Below, piece by piece: positions 21,790 through 31,610 of a stretch of DNA of 64,000 bases (position 1 is its first letter; each line of letters starts with the position of its first letter). The translations under genes were made by a program, and so were the position numbers. Origin of the DNA: Bemisia tabaci. Taxonomy: Eukaryota > Arthropoda > Insecta > Hemiptera > Aleyrodidae. A model generated the notes under the pieces. The model saw nothing but the letters and a program-made list of their open reading frames with translations, was not told the origin of the DNA and did no database searches. The stretch is taken from contig NC_092801.1 of assembly GCF_918797505.1 (NCBI RefSeq), positions 34,238,487 through 34,302,486 on the forward strand, in the 5' to 3' direction.

Positions 21790-21880
21790 GAAAATACTCA
21801 TTGGAGGGAGGAATTTTCTTCAAATTTACAATGTCTAATCACTCTAGAACTGTACTCTTTGCATCAACTTTATAGTGAAG
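21790..21880 (+). CDS. Candidate internal exon b in left arm
   Basis: A pyrimidine-rich acceptor, CTTCTCCTTCAAGCAG, precedes a 91-base open stretch (ENTHWREEFSSNLQCL, ITLELYSLHQLYSE) that ends at a textbook donor, GAAG/GTAAGT. It starts in phase 0, matching exon a, and ends in phase 1. That matches a following open stretch at 21989 (ELFKVLSMKIQRTTSW, then TGA) after TGATGTTGCAG. Three consecutive compatible phases argue for a real spliced gene, but no family is recognised. Mirror at about 28920-29010 on the minus strand. Confidence 0.4.
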
Positions 21881-22181
21881 GTAAGTGGGCATTTTAAAAG
21901 CCCAAATTTAGCATGTCAGCCCTTGCAGTTAAGTCAGTAAGTATACGCATTTTCCTTACTGCTTCTTGATTATGGTCTGATGTTGCAGAACTTTTCAAAG
22001 TACTATCCATGAAAATTCAGAGGACAACCAGTTGGTGACCACATACTTTTTCATTTGTTTACATTTTTTCATTTATATTCTTATTTAAATTCAGTGGATA
22101 AAATTAAAACATAAATTACAACTGGAAACCAAGAGGTATGTAAAAAAAATTAAAAATGTTAATCACCTTACAAGACTTACT

Positions 22182-22359
22182 CTGTCCCTTTCTTTTCATG
22201 TTGACTCCTATTCTTTTCATGCAACTTTGGCAGGGAACAGTAGGACAGGGTCGCATATTTGGCCTGATCATTGCTAGAGCTTCGGATGGTCCTAACAAAT
22301 CCTTCAACTTCTGCAGTTCAGTGTCTGGAATCAACATATCAGAGTGAACAAGTGATCCT
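22182..22359 (-). CDS. Candidate exon with a Cys-rich motif, left-arm copy
   Basis: Inverted copy of the exon described at 28443-28619, with the same acceptor and GTAAGT donor. It reads outward from the centre of the giant repeat, opposite in direction to candidate exons a and b. Both directions cannot easily be one gene, so either two genes overlap the arm or one set is chance. Confidence 0.4.
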
Positions 22360-22590
22360 TTAGATAAATGAAAAGTTTCCTATTTTTTCCATATTTTAAC
22401 ACACATATCAATTGCATATTCATTCAAGTGAATGTGAGGAAAAACAGCTGAAAATTTTCATCCCCCAGACTGAAAAGACGCAGCCACTTACTTTCTACGA
22501 GCAGGTCTATGCTGAGAGAAATTTCACGAAATTGCCACATTGGTATGCAGTTAGATCTAGTTTTGCCATGAAATTTATCCTCACATGCAG

Positions 22591-22763
22591 AGACTATTTG
22601 CAGTAGGTAATTATTCTCACACATACAGAGACAACCATCAGCTCGACATGGCCATCATTGCCCTGATAACTCAAGAGACCGTAGATGCATACTCAATTAA
22701 AATTCATAAGTGCACACAATCCCTCCATGAGAAAGGAGATAGTAGGTACCTAGAAACAGCAGG
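22591..22763 (+). CDS. Candidate exon in left arm (mirror in right arm)
   Basis: An acceptor-like CTCACATGCAG opens RLFAVGNYSHTYRDNHQLD, MAIIALITQETVDAYSIK, then IHKCTQSLHEKGDSRYLE. It ends TAG (residues T-A-G) before donor GG/GTGAGC. The mirror is at 28037-28209 on the minus strand. The composition looks like a soluble helical protein, but I recognise no family. An overlapping open frame at 22412-22606 uses another phase. Confidence 0.35.
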
Positions 22764-23171
22764 GTGAGCTATCCTTACTTCTCCTGGAGCAAAATCCTCC
22801 CTACTTATTTTGAAATTGTCATGCCTCAAGGAGAAAAATTCTATTACTTACAGTGCACACTTGTTGTTAGTCCGAAAATGATTCCTCCTCCGTCTCTTCA
22901 CACATTCCAAAAGGACACATATTAAAGTCTAATTCCAAAGTAGATTTCCACAGGTTTTCATCCAATAATCACTGATAAACTAAGTTAGAGGAAAATAAAA
23001 AATGCAGCTGCATAACAACTTCCAACGTAGATTTTCGCATGTTTTCACTGTTATCACTGTTTTCACTCACATATCATTAACATCATCTCAATTTTTCGAA
23101 GTGCAAAGCTTCATTGTTGATTGTAAACAAACTGCAGACCACCACACTGCGTCTATAGGTTATGTTATGGT

Positions 23172-23508
23172 CAGAGACAAGAGACCCTCCACTGGCCTCC
23201 TAGCGACAGGTGGAAGCTTTTACTTTCGGGGTTTCAACAATTCCTTATGGAGAATTATTAGCGAGCAACAGTCATCACCCTATTTTCGGCTGTTGACTTA
23301 CCTACATGGTCGATGATGAGCTTCGGATGACGTCATGAGCCAAACAACTTTCCCAAACGTCGGCCATTTTCGGCTTGTTTGTGAAACGAAACTGCCAACA
23401 CGTTGTTGAACATCAACCATGTAGGTAAGTCAACAGTAGAATGCTGAAGTCCCGAAAGTAAAAGCTTCCACCATGGCCAAGATACTAGTGGAGGGTCTCT
23501 TGTCTCTG
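23172..23508. mobile_element. hAT-type MITE, 8-bp TSD GTTATGGT
   Basis: A 337-bp element beginning CAGAGACAAGAGACCCTCCA and ending with the inverse GGAGGGTCTCTTGTCTCTG. GTTATGGT is repeated directly on both sides (23164-23171 and 23509-23516). Sub-terminal arms share GGTGGAAGCTTTTACTTTCG. No transposase. The 104-aa ORF that crosses the left end is an artefact. Confidence 0.9.
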
Positions 23509-23589
23509 GTTATGGTACACGAGTGGAATTTTGATTGCCAGATGGTGAGTAAAATATATCAAAAAAATATCTGGTTGCCCGCTATTACG

Positions 23590-24036
23590 TAGAGTCCCTT
23601 TATACCCAGAGTAACGACAACTCGATTATCAGCTGACTGGCAGCCGACCTTGGCTGGCCATGGAGGCCGAAACTAGTGCACTCAAACGAACGATATTGGG
23701 GGATAAGGATCAGGAATCCTGCGATGTCTGTCACACAGAAACAACAACATCAACAAATTGATCAATTAAAAAGAAAATGAGATTGGTTTGTGAATAATTT
23801 CTTAATCTATTTTCATTTTGGACCGATGGCAATAACAATTTACTCTTGATAAACCACAATTAGGTAATATTTTCATTATTCTTGTTCACATACGAGGTAC
23901 CGCCATCTTGGTGCACTAGTTTCGGCCTCCATGAGCGAGAACCAATCAGAATTGGATTTTTTTTTAGGCCACTTTCAGCCCAATCCTGGCCCAACCAAAA
24001 GTGAGTTGTCGTAACTCTGGGTATAAAGGGACTCTA
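23590..24036. mobile_element. hAT-type MITE, 8-bp TSD CTATTACG
   Basis: A 447-bp element with 35-bp inverted ends, TAGAGTCCCTTTATACCCAG at the left, flanked on both sides by CTATTACG (23582-23589 and 24037-24044). Sub-terminal arms share CATGGAGGCCGAAACTAGTG. It is non-coding. It sits 81 bp from the previous hAT-type MITE, and both are absent from the right side of the giant repeat. Confidence 0.9.
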
Positions 24037-24971
24037 CTATTACGTAGTCTGCTTTCTATTATTCTTAAGGAATTTGTCGGTGAGGCAACGCCGCTGCGTG
24101 GGACTGTCGCGCCTCTCTCAGCTGATTAAATGCACTGATGCCGATTTCACTCGCTTAATATGGATTTGAGTCTATAATGCAGTTTGCAGTTATACTAGGT
24201 AACGGCAACGGCTCATCATTAAAAACACCTATCTGCCCACGGAAACCAATAGCTCAGTTGTTCTTTCCGTTAGATCAACCAGTAATAGTGGTTCCCGTAT
24301 TGCTCTAATTTATTCAAGTAAATTGATGCGAAAGTTTATATTTGAATATAGTGCCAGAATTTCAATGCAATTCAAAAACGAAGTGCAAGGGTGTTTTTTT
24401 TTTTTTTTTTTTAAATTTTTTTTTAAATTTATTGGAATCACTCCTCAATTACATTATGAGAGAAACGCGAGAAATTTTGGAGTCTTTATGACATCAATCC
24501 AAAAATCGATGCATCACATAATACCTACCCGAAGGAATGCGTTCGCTCGTCATGAGGGTTTTTCCTGAGCAGCCCCAGCCCGCAACGGGGCTAAACGAAT
24601 CTCCCAGGCTCCAAGTCCGTCTGGCGCTAATGTGCCGCTTTCTATGTAACTGCTGTATTTGGACATCCCTCCATCACATAACTCCTCATGAAAGGATGAA
24701 AGGTGTGAATAATTTTTCCCGGGTTTTCAGAATATCACTCACCTAACTTTCCGGTGCTCATAACAAAGCGCTACAAAAAAAGAAAAGTGAAGAAACTATT
24801 TTCTCTGCGGCAACTTCATTGACCCACTGACCGACCGGTCACTATAGAAGTAGAGTGACCGACTGACCGCCTTATCGATATCAGTTAGAAGTTATCAGCG
24901 TAATAGATCATTGGCAGATAGTGCCCTCCGAAAATTATTGTTTTGTTTTTTTCCCTTTCTATGGAGTAGTG

Positions 24972-25581
24972 TATGGAACGCCGTTTGTACGAAAACCTAT
25001 TTTCAGGGGGAGAAGTGATTTTTCTTGGGGGAAGAGCAATTTTCGTTGGGGGAGAAACACTTTTTCAGGGGTGGAGAAACTTTTTTAGGGGTGGAGACAC
25101 TTTTTCTATGGGTGGAGAAGGAATTTCAGGGAGGCGTGAGAATTCTGTGCTCCACTCTCCCGATGAAAATCTTTCCGTCCCTGATCGTGAATATATCGAA
25201 TATCTGGAGGAGAAATGAAAAAAAATCCTTCCCTCCGCCGTGCGTTCGATATCGCGACTGCTCGGTGCGGAGAAGGATCTTGCTGCGCCGCGACTGCTTT
25301 CGATATATCGATTGAGCGCGGTGGAGAAACGTTTCTACGCGTGGATCCACTTTTTTTCGCGGCGATCCACTTTTTCGTGGGGAGGAGCCGATCGCGACTG
25401 CTCGGCGCACAATGGTCCACAGACTGGATTTAACGGATCTTTATTCGAAAATGCAATGCACCGTTTTGAAAGTTGAAGGAGCTAATCATTTTAGGGTCGC
25501 GGATTTTATTGTACATCTTAGTGAGTGAAACAAAATATTAACATCCTGACCGAGAAACTTGACTTTAATTGTGATTTCTGA
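24972..25581. repeat. Inner arm, left (610 bp)
   Basis: Near-perfect inverse of 26431-27041. From 25010 it carries a comb of about six GGGG(G/T)GGAGAA...CTTTTTC units 20-24 bp apart. These are followed by a GC-rich part with GATATCGCGACTGCTCGG and CGACTGCTTTCGATATATCG. All ORFs here occur twice because of the inversion. Confidence 0.88.
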
Positions 25582-26430
25582 CGCTTTTAAGACTCAAGAT
25601 TTTTTCTCCTATTACGACAATAAAGAACATATATAAACAATTGTTTTTTAAAAAAAAAGTCTCCCGGTCGTGATCAGGTGATTTGAATGTATTTTTAGGC
25701 GCTGAATTCGAATATGACCTCCGTTTTTGTGCATCGCCCTTCAATCTTGGGCAGAAAATGGGCATTTTTGGTGTTTTTGCGACTGTTGACCCCCGCATCA
25801 TGTAGGTAAAATTTTTCTCATGTACGAAATTATACTACTCTCATATATTTTGAGCCGCTGAGTCCAAAAATGACCTTCGTTTTTTCCTTTCATCTTTCAC
25901 TTTTCCGAAAAAGCGACTTTTGCCCGGGAAAATGAGGAAATTTGACGTCTTTTTGTGATGCCTGCAATTCATTTTGGTACATTTTCCTGGACCCACGGTA
26001 GAGTTGTTCTTATGTATTTTAAGCTGCTGCTAAATCCGAATATGACCTCGGTTTTGTTTATCACTCTCCAGCACTGCGATAACGCTAATTCTTCCGAGCC
26101 TTTCTTGTAAAACCTTTTGCGACCCCAAAGTCTATTAAAAATATATTGTAAAAATGTTTTCGATGTGCGATACATCGATTCTTATGTATTTTGACTTGAT
26201 GACCTTTGATTTTCACTATCACACCTGTTTTTCCCGGCAAAGTCGATTTTCCTCGGAGAACCAGCTTTTTTCGTACTGTTGCGACGATTTTCCTGTTCTG
26301 AGGAGTTTTAGATATTTTCCGAGATCCTCTTTAGGTCTGCTCTGATGTCTTTAGAGTCATCGAACCCGAGTTTGACCTCTACTTGCCTCTGACAAAGCCT
26401 CGCTATCCTTAGACCTTTAGTCCTAAAAGG
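25582..26430. repeat. Central spacer made of degenerate repeats of about 165 bp
   Basis: A motif like ATGTATTTTgAGcCGCTGaaTCCgAATATGACCTcCGTTTT recurs about every 160-170 bp (TGACCT near 25707, 25870, 26042, 26200 and 26370) with strong divergence. It is followed in most units by TTTCCCGG or GGGAAAA stretches. It has no counterpart elsewhere in the window and no gene. Confidence 0.6.
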
Positions 26431-27041
26431 GTCAGAAATCACAATTAAAGTCAAGTTTCTCGGTCAGGATGTTAATATTTTGTTTCACTCACTAAGATGT
26501 ACAATAAAATCCGCGACCCTAAAATGATTAGCTCCTTCAACTTTCAAAACGGTGCATTGCATTTTCGAATAAAGATCCGTTAAATCCAGTCTGTGGACCA
26601 TTGTGCGCCGAGCAGTCGCGATCGGCTCCTCCCCACGAAAAAGTGGATCGCCGCGAAAAAAAGTGGATCCACGCGTAGAAACGTTTCTCCACCGCGCTCA
26701 ATCGATATATCGAAAGCAGTCGCGGCGCAGCAAGATCCTTCTCCGCACCGAGCAGTCGCGATATCGAACGCACGGCGGAGGGAAGGATTTTTTTTCATTT
26801 CTCCTCCAGATATTCGATATATTCACGATCAGGGACGGAAAGATTTTCATCGGGAGAGTGGAGCACAGAATTCTCACGCCTCCCTGAAATTCCTTCTCCA
26901 CCCATAGAAAAAGTGTCTCCACCCCTAAAAAAGTTTCTCCACCCCTGAAAAAGTGTTTCTCCCCCGACGAAAATTGCTCTTCCCCCAAGAAAAATCACTT
27001 CTCCCCCTGAAAATAGGTTTTCGTACAAACGGCGTTCCATA
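26431..27041. repeat. Inner arm, right (611 bp)
   Basis: Inverse of 24972-25581, ending GTACAAACGGCGTTCCATA. One base differs near 26968 (GTTGGGG versus the inverse of CCCCGAC). Same comb of TTCTCC(A/C)CCCC units. Confidence 0.88.
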
Positions 27042-27783
27042 GTAGTGGCCCGGCCCAGGGTGGCATGAAACGGAAGAAGGAAATGAAAAATTGGAAATTT
27101 CAGGGATACATTTCATGAAATTTCACGAGGCTGTGAAATATTTCATATTTTTCAGGGGCTGGAGTATGCAACCCGCACTCAAACAAACAAAAATAGAAGA
27201 AATTTACAATTTCTACATTTTACTAAACATGGAAAGGAACCGGCTTTTTTCAATATCTTTCATAAATTTCTGGATTTTCATGAAATATTTCACGTGAAAT
27301 TTCTAGCTTTTATTTTCCATGAAATTTTTCATGTGAAGGGATGAGCGGCTAAAATGAGACCAGCGGTCGGAACCTCTCACCCCCCCCCCCCCCCTTATCA
27401 GCAGAGCTTGCACAATTATTCTGCTAACTTGACAATGACGCAAAACGTTGAGCGGAGAAAGAACATCTGACTCTCAATCAGCGCAGCGTTGCCTATGTTG
27501 AACAGGTTAACCGCATAGGTGCAGACGTGCAGATATCAATAATTTAATCAAATTTCTTGGGCAAAATGTGGCAACTTACCCGACCAAATGTAAACTTCAC
27601 TTCACCTAACCTAGTTTGTGTGCCGCGCCGGTTTGTTTACATCGAGGTTCTTTCGTCCAAGTTATTGGGATTTCTTAGGGATAAAAAGGATAAAATTGAT
27701 GGTTTTGTGATCCTTGAAATTGGAATAGAATCTGGGTTCATTTCAAATGTGTGATACGGCGAAGCATGTATTGTAAGTAAGTA
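27042..27783. other. Right-only segment between inner and outer arms
   Basis: 742 bp unrelated to the left side. 27085-27340 is rich in TTTCATGAAATTTCAC-like palindromic words, and a C-run lies near 27380-27393. ORFs here are short and unrecognised. Confidence 0.5.
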
Positions 27784-30008
27784 GTTATGCAGCAGCATTT
27801 TTTATTTTCCTCTAACTTAGTTTATCAGTGATTATTGGATGAAAACCTGTGGAAATCTACTTTGGAATTAGACTTTAATATGTGTCCTTTTGGAATGTGT
27901 GAAGAGACGGAGGAGGAATCATTTTCGGACTAACAACAAGTGTGCACTGTAAGTAATAGAATTTTTCTCCTTGAGGCATGACAATTTCAAAATAAGTAGG
28001 GAGGATTTTGCTCCAGGAGAAGTAAGGATAGCTCACCCTGCTGTTTCTAGGTACCTACTATCTCCTTTCTCATGGAGGGATTGTGTGCACTTATGAATTT
28101 TAATTGAGTATGCATCTACGGTCTCTTGAGTTATCAGGGCAATGATGGCCATGTCGAGCTGATGGTTGTCTCTGTATGTGTGAGAATAATTACCTACTGC
28201 AAATAGTCTCTGCATGTGAGGATAAATTTCATGGCAAAACTAGATTTAACTGCATACCAATGTGGCAATTTCGTGAAATTTCTCTCAGCATAGACCTGCT
28301 CGTAGAAAGTAAGTGGCTGCGTCTTTTCAGTCTGGGGGATGAAAATTTTCAGCTGTTTTTCCTCACATTCACTTGAATGAATATGCAATTGATATGTGTG
28401 TTAAAATATGGAAAAAATAGGAAACTTTTCATTTATCTAAAGGATCACTTGTTCACTCTGATATGTTGATTCCAGACACTGAACTGCAGAAGTTGAAGGA
28501 TTTGTTAGGACCATCCGAAGCTCTAGCAATGATCAGGCCAAATATGCGACCCTGTCCTACTGTTCCCTGCCAAAGTTGCATGAAAAGAATAGGAGTCAAC
28601 ATGAAAAGAAAGGGACAGAGTAAGTCTTGTAAGGTGATTAACATTTTTAATTTTTTTTACATACCTCTTGGTTTCCAGTTGTAATTTATGTTTTAATTTT
28701 ATCCACTGAATTTAAATAAGAATATAAATGAAAAAATGTAAACAAATGAAAAAGTATGTGGTCACCAACTGGTTGTCCTCTGAATTTTCATGGATAGTAC
28801 TTTGAAAAGTTCTGCAACATCAGACCATAATCAAGAAGCAGTAAGGAAAATGCGTATACTTACTGACTTAACTGCAAGGGCTGACATGCTAAATTTGGGC
28901 TTTTAAAATGCCCACTTACCTTCACTATAAAGTTGATGCAAAGAGTACAGTTCTAGAGTGATTAGACATTGTAAATTTGAAGAAAATTCCTCCCTCCAAT
29001 GAGTATTTTCCTGCTTGAAGGAGAAGGAACAGCACATTATGTGTGATTGATATGCTGAAGGAAAAGCTCTCGCTTAAAATTAATGAAAGGAATCGGTCAG
29101 TTTAACTTGAAATATTCACTTATAACTATCAAAATTCAGAAATTTTTACAATTCATTTTGAGTGTGACCTTGGTGAATGATGATTATTTTTTTAATTTTA
29201 TAGGCCAGTGACGATGCAATTTTTCTAAAAATCACTACCTGATCCTTGAATTCTTGGAATTTGTCTATTCTTGCAAGGAGCGAAGAATGCCTCATAGTGT
29301 GGAATATTTTGGAAGACCATGTGCAAAGAAGGTACAGATTATTCTTATTTTTTGGCATGCTAAAATAGATAAGAACATTTGTGAGAGGATTCACGGAAAA
29401 AAAAGGTTAAAAAAGTTTTGATTGGTAGGTTTTTTTTGTTTTTTTTTTCTAAAAAAAAAAAAAAATAAAAATAAATAAAAAATTGTGTTTAATTTTAAGG
29501 CACTTTTTTGGTATACAGAACAATTTCAGTTCACTGACCCACATTGTTTTGAGCCAAGGAATGTGCTTTTGAATTAAATACAATTTTTCTTTCAAATTCA
29601 AAAACTTTTTTAACATTTTTATCAGTATATATTAGATGCTGCAATTGATCCTTAATTTTTAATGAGGCTCTGAACCTGTGTTTACCTCTGTGGTCAGGTT
29701 ACCTGCTGGCTAATATACCTACTGTGAGGACTCTCACCCAGTGGATAGGAGCCAACCTAACTGCGAGGTCCTCTCACCTATCTGCGAGGTGCTCTCACCT
29801 ATCGGCGAGGTCTCCTAACCTATCGGCGAGGCGAGGTCCTCGCCGTGAGCTGTCAGCACCTCGCGGCGAGGTCCATGCCTAACCGACTTCCTCACTGCGA
29901 GGTCTTGGCAAGGTCATCACCTAACTGCGAGGAGTTTCCTAACCGCGAGGTCCAAAATATGCTGCGAGCTGTCTGCGAGCTCGCTGCGAGGTAATATTTT
30001 CTCTAGGG
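27784..30008. repeat. Outer arm, right (2225 bp)
   Basis: Inverse of 20792-23016, with the CCTCGC/GCGAGG cluster at 29715-29990 and the terminus TCTCTAGGG at 30008. Candidate exons on the left arm are mirrored here. The right arm has no insertions of its own. Confidence 0.9.
28443..28619 (+). CDS. Candidate exon with a Cys-rich motif, right-arm copy
   Basis: The acceptor TTTTCATTTATCTAAAG opens SLVHSDMLIPDTELQ, KLKDLLGPSEALAMIRPNM and RPCPTVPCQSCMKRIGVN, then reaches MKRKGQ and donor CAGA/GTAAGT. The C-P-x-x-P-C-x-x-C spacing could bind metal, but no family is recognised. A stop (TAG) lies just upstream in frame, which fits an exon boundary. It reads from the centre of the giant repeat outward. 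Downstream on the same strand, an ORF at about 28790-28906 starts MDSTLKSSATSDHNQE without a clear link. This is the most protein-like stretch in the arms. Confidence 0.45.
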
Positions 30009-30265
30009 GTGGGCTGACGGGCCCTCGATATATTTGCTGAGGGCTTAAGCGGAGATACCGAGAACATCACATGCTTCGTCCCGGTTGTCGAATCGATGGA
30101 ATTTAGCCGAGGAAGTCTTTCGTGGATTCCCAGGAAGTTCAACTTCGAAATTTTGAACGAACGGACTGTTTTCGCGAGAAAATTTCAGTGCTTTCGCAAG
30201 TTTCGCCCAAGTTGTCAAATCGGCTGATTTTATAGGAGTGCCTCTTGTGAAGAAACTCGTAAATA

Positions 30266-31263
30266 CGAGGGTCATCCAAAAAGTAAGTTCACCCCTTTCA
30301 TATCTCCGAAACTAAAAGGGATAAATCAAATCGGTAAAAAATAACTTCTTACTTATATCCTCAGCTCTCCATAGGTACCAAGATTTTTAAATTTGGACCA
30401 CTGGTTGCCGAGATATTCGATTTTTACGTGAACAACTCCCGGCCAGTTCCGTCCACCAAACGATGCGCTGCGATTCCCGTCACGCTACCTGAATTGACTG
30501 TGTTCCCCACACATCTACGTAGGAATAACCAACTCAAATATTCTAAGATTGGCTTTAAAACAATCTTACCTTATTTTTCGACGTAATTTCCGTTCCTATA
30601 GATGCATTTTTCATAGCGTTTCTGAAGCTTCTTAATGCCGTTCTCAAAGAACACTTTTGGTTGACTCTTGAACCAGCCATTGACTGCTTCCATCACCTGC
30701 TGATCGTTCTCGAAGCGCTGGCCACCTAGGTGCTTCTTGAGTTGCGGAAAAATATGATAGTCACTCGGGGCAAGGGCTGGAGAGTATGGAGGATGAGGTG
30801 ACACCTCCCACGCAAATTTGTCCAACAAATTTTGGGTCTCTTTCGCCGTGTGAGGTCTGGCATTATCGTGAAGGAATAGGGGACCACGAGACAAGAGACC
30901 CGGTCGCTTGTTTCTTATTGCCAATCGCAACGAATTCAATATTCCACAATACCGTGGTGCATTGATTGTACACCCTTTCTCCAAATAATGGACGAGAAGT
31001 ACTCCTTGAGAGTCCCAGAAGACAAAAGCGACGCGACAGCGCGCGGTGCATCTCATATCAGCGCGTCGTTTGGTGGACGGAACTGGCCGGGAGTTGTTCA
31101 CGTAAAAATCGAATATCTCGGCAACCAGTGGTCCAAATTTAAAAATCTTGGTACCTATAGAGAGCTGAGGATATAAGTAAGAAGTCCTTTTTTACCGATT
31201 TGATTTATCCCTTTTAGTTCCGGAGATATGAAAGGGGTGAACTTACTTTTTGGATGACCCTCG
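30266..31263 (-). mobile_element. mariner-family element, deleted, long TIRs
   Basis: Flanked by TA at both ends (30264-30265 and 31264-31265). It begins CGAGGGTCATCCAAAAAGTA and ends with the inverse, TGGATGACCCTCG. The inverted repeats extend about 215 bp, much longer than usual for mariner. They reach into sequence that, on the right side, encodes the first residues of the remaining transposase frame. Length 998 bp against about 1.3 kb for a complete element. Confidence 0.88.
30571..31101 (-). pseudogene. mariner transposase, C-terminal part
   Basis: The 176-codon minus-strand frame contains VAFVFWDSQGVLLVHYLEKG, then LFLHDNARPHTAKETQNLL and YSPALAPSDYHIFPQLKKHL, ending NGNYVEK. This matches the C-terminal half of mariner (SETMAR-like) transposases. 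Two catalytic aspartates are visible (HDNARPH and PSDYHIF) with 34 residues between them, the D34D spacing of mariner. The N-terminal DNA-binding helices and the first catalytic aspartate are missing: the frame enters directly from the inverted repeat. SPALAPSDY has A where mariners usually have D. It cannot encode an active transposase alone. Confidence 0.9.
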
Positions 31264-31610
31264 TAAATAGATTTTAGCAGTCATCCTTGTGAAATCACTC
31301 GTGGATTCCTGGGAAGTTAAACTTCGAACTTTTGAACGGATGGACTGCTTTCGCGAGAAAATTTCAGTGCTTTCGCAAGTTCCGTCCGAGTTGTCAAATC
31401 GGCTGATTTTATAGGAGTGCCTTTCGCGAAGTAACGCGTTAAAAGATAGATTTTAGCAGTTATCCTTGTGAAATTCCCGGAAAGGTAAACTTCAAAATTT
31501 TGAATGGATGGACTATTTTCGCGAGAATATCTCCGTGCTTCTACAAATTCCAACCCAATTGTCGAATCGCTCGTTAAAAGCTGCCATCTCCTGGAATTAA
31601 TTTCGAATTT

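Larger units (their letters stand above)
20792..23016. repeat. Outer arm, left (2225 bp)
   Basis: Reverse complement of 27784-30008; coordinates of matching bases add up to 50800 at both ends, so net length is unchanged. The outermost 300 bp is a run of CCTCGC/AGGT sub-repeats. The inner boundary falls just after AATGC(A/T)GCTGCATAAC. Differences I could see include one base near 22557 (R versus K in the overlapping frame) and poly-T length near 21310. Confidence 0.9.
23017..24971. other. Left-only segment between outer and inner arms
   Basis: 1955 bp without a counterpart on the right side. It holds two hAT-type MITEs (23172-23508 and 23590-24036). The remaining 24037-24971 is AT-rich, with a poly-T run near 24390 and CTGACCGACC(G/T) repeats near 24830. 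No gene is supported. Confidence 0.6.
20792..30008. mobile_element. Giant inverted-repeat element, about 9.2 kb
   Basis: The sequence starting CCCTAGAGAAAATATTACC at 20792 reappears inverted as GGTAATATTTTCTCTAGGG ending at 30008. Outer arms (20792-23016 and 27784-30008) are each 2225 bp and nearly identical, with only scattered substitutions seen. Inner arms (24972-25581 and 26431-27041) are about 610 bp each and also nearly identical. Between outer and inner arms the two sides differ: 1955 bp on the left and 742 bp on the right. The centre is 849 bp. This could be a foldback-like DNA transposon with very long terminal inverted repeats, or a recent inverted duplication. No transposase was recognised and no clear target duplication was found (GTG lies next to both ends if one extra T is allowed). 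Shared sharp outer ends favour a mobile element. Confidence 0.65.
30100..31610. repeat. Tandem array, unit about 170 bp, split by a mariner element
   Basis: CGTGGATTCC(C/T)(A/G)GGAAGTT, AACTTCGAA...TTTTGAACG, then CGCGAGAAAATTTCAGTGC and GGCTGATTTTATAGGAGTGC occur at about 30120 and 31300. A third, more diverged copy begins near 31465. Without the 998-bp mariner insertion the spacing is 168-178 bp. Confidence 0.75.

Noticed and set aside
22412..22628. In-frame splice joining FILTCRDYLQ to DNHQLDM in the left arm
   Set aside because: The implied intron would be only 26 bases, too short for an insect spliceosome; a start at 22591 is more likely.
24973..27040. Matching ORFs of 72-104 aa in forward and reverse orientation
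   Set aside because: They occur twice only because of the inverted inner arms, overlap in several frames and are driven by G- and C-rich repeats.
20792..30008. Giant inverted repeat as a sequencing fold-back artefact
   Set aside because: Unique segments and TSD-flanked MITEs on one side only, plus a non-mirrored centre, do not fit an artefact, although long-read proof is still needed.
20792..30008. piggyBac origin of the giant repeat because of CCCTAGA at the ends
   Set aside because: piggyBac elements insert at TTAA and no TTAA flanks either end.
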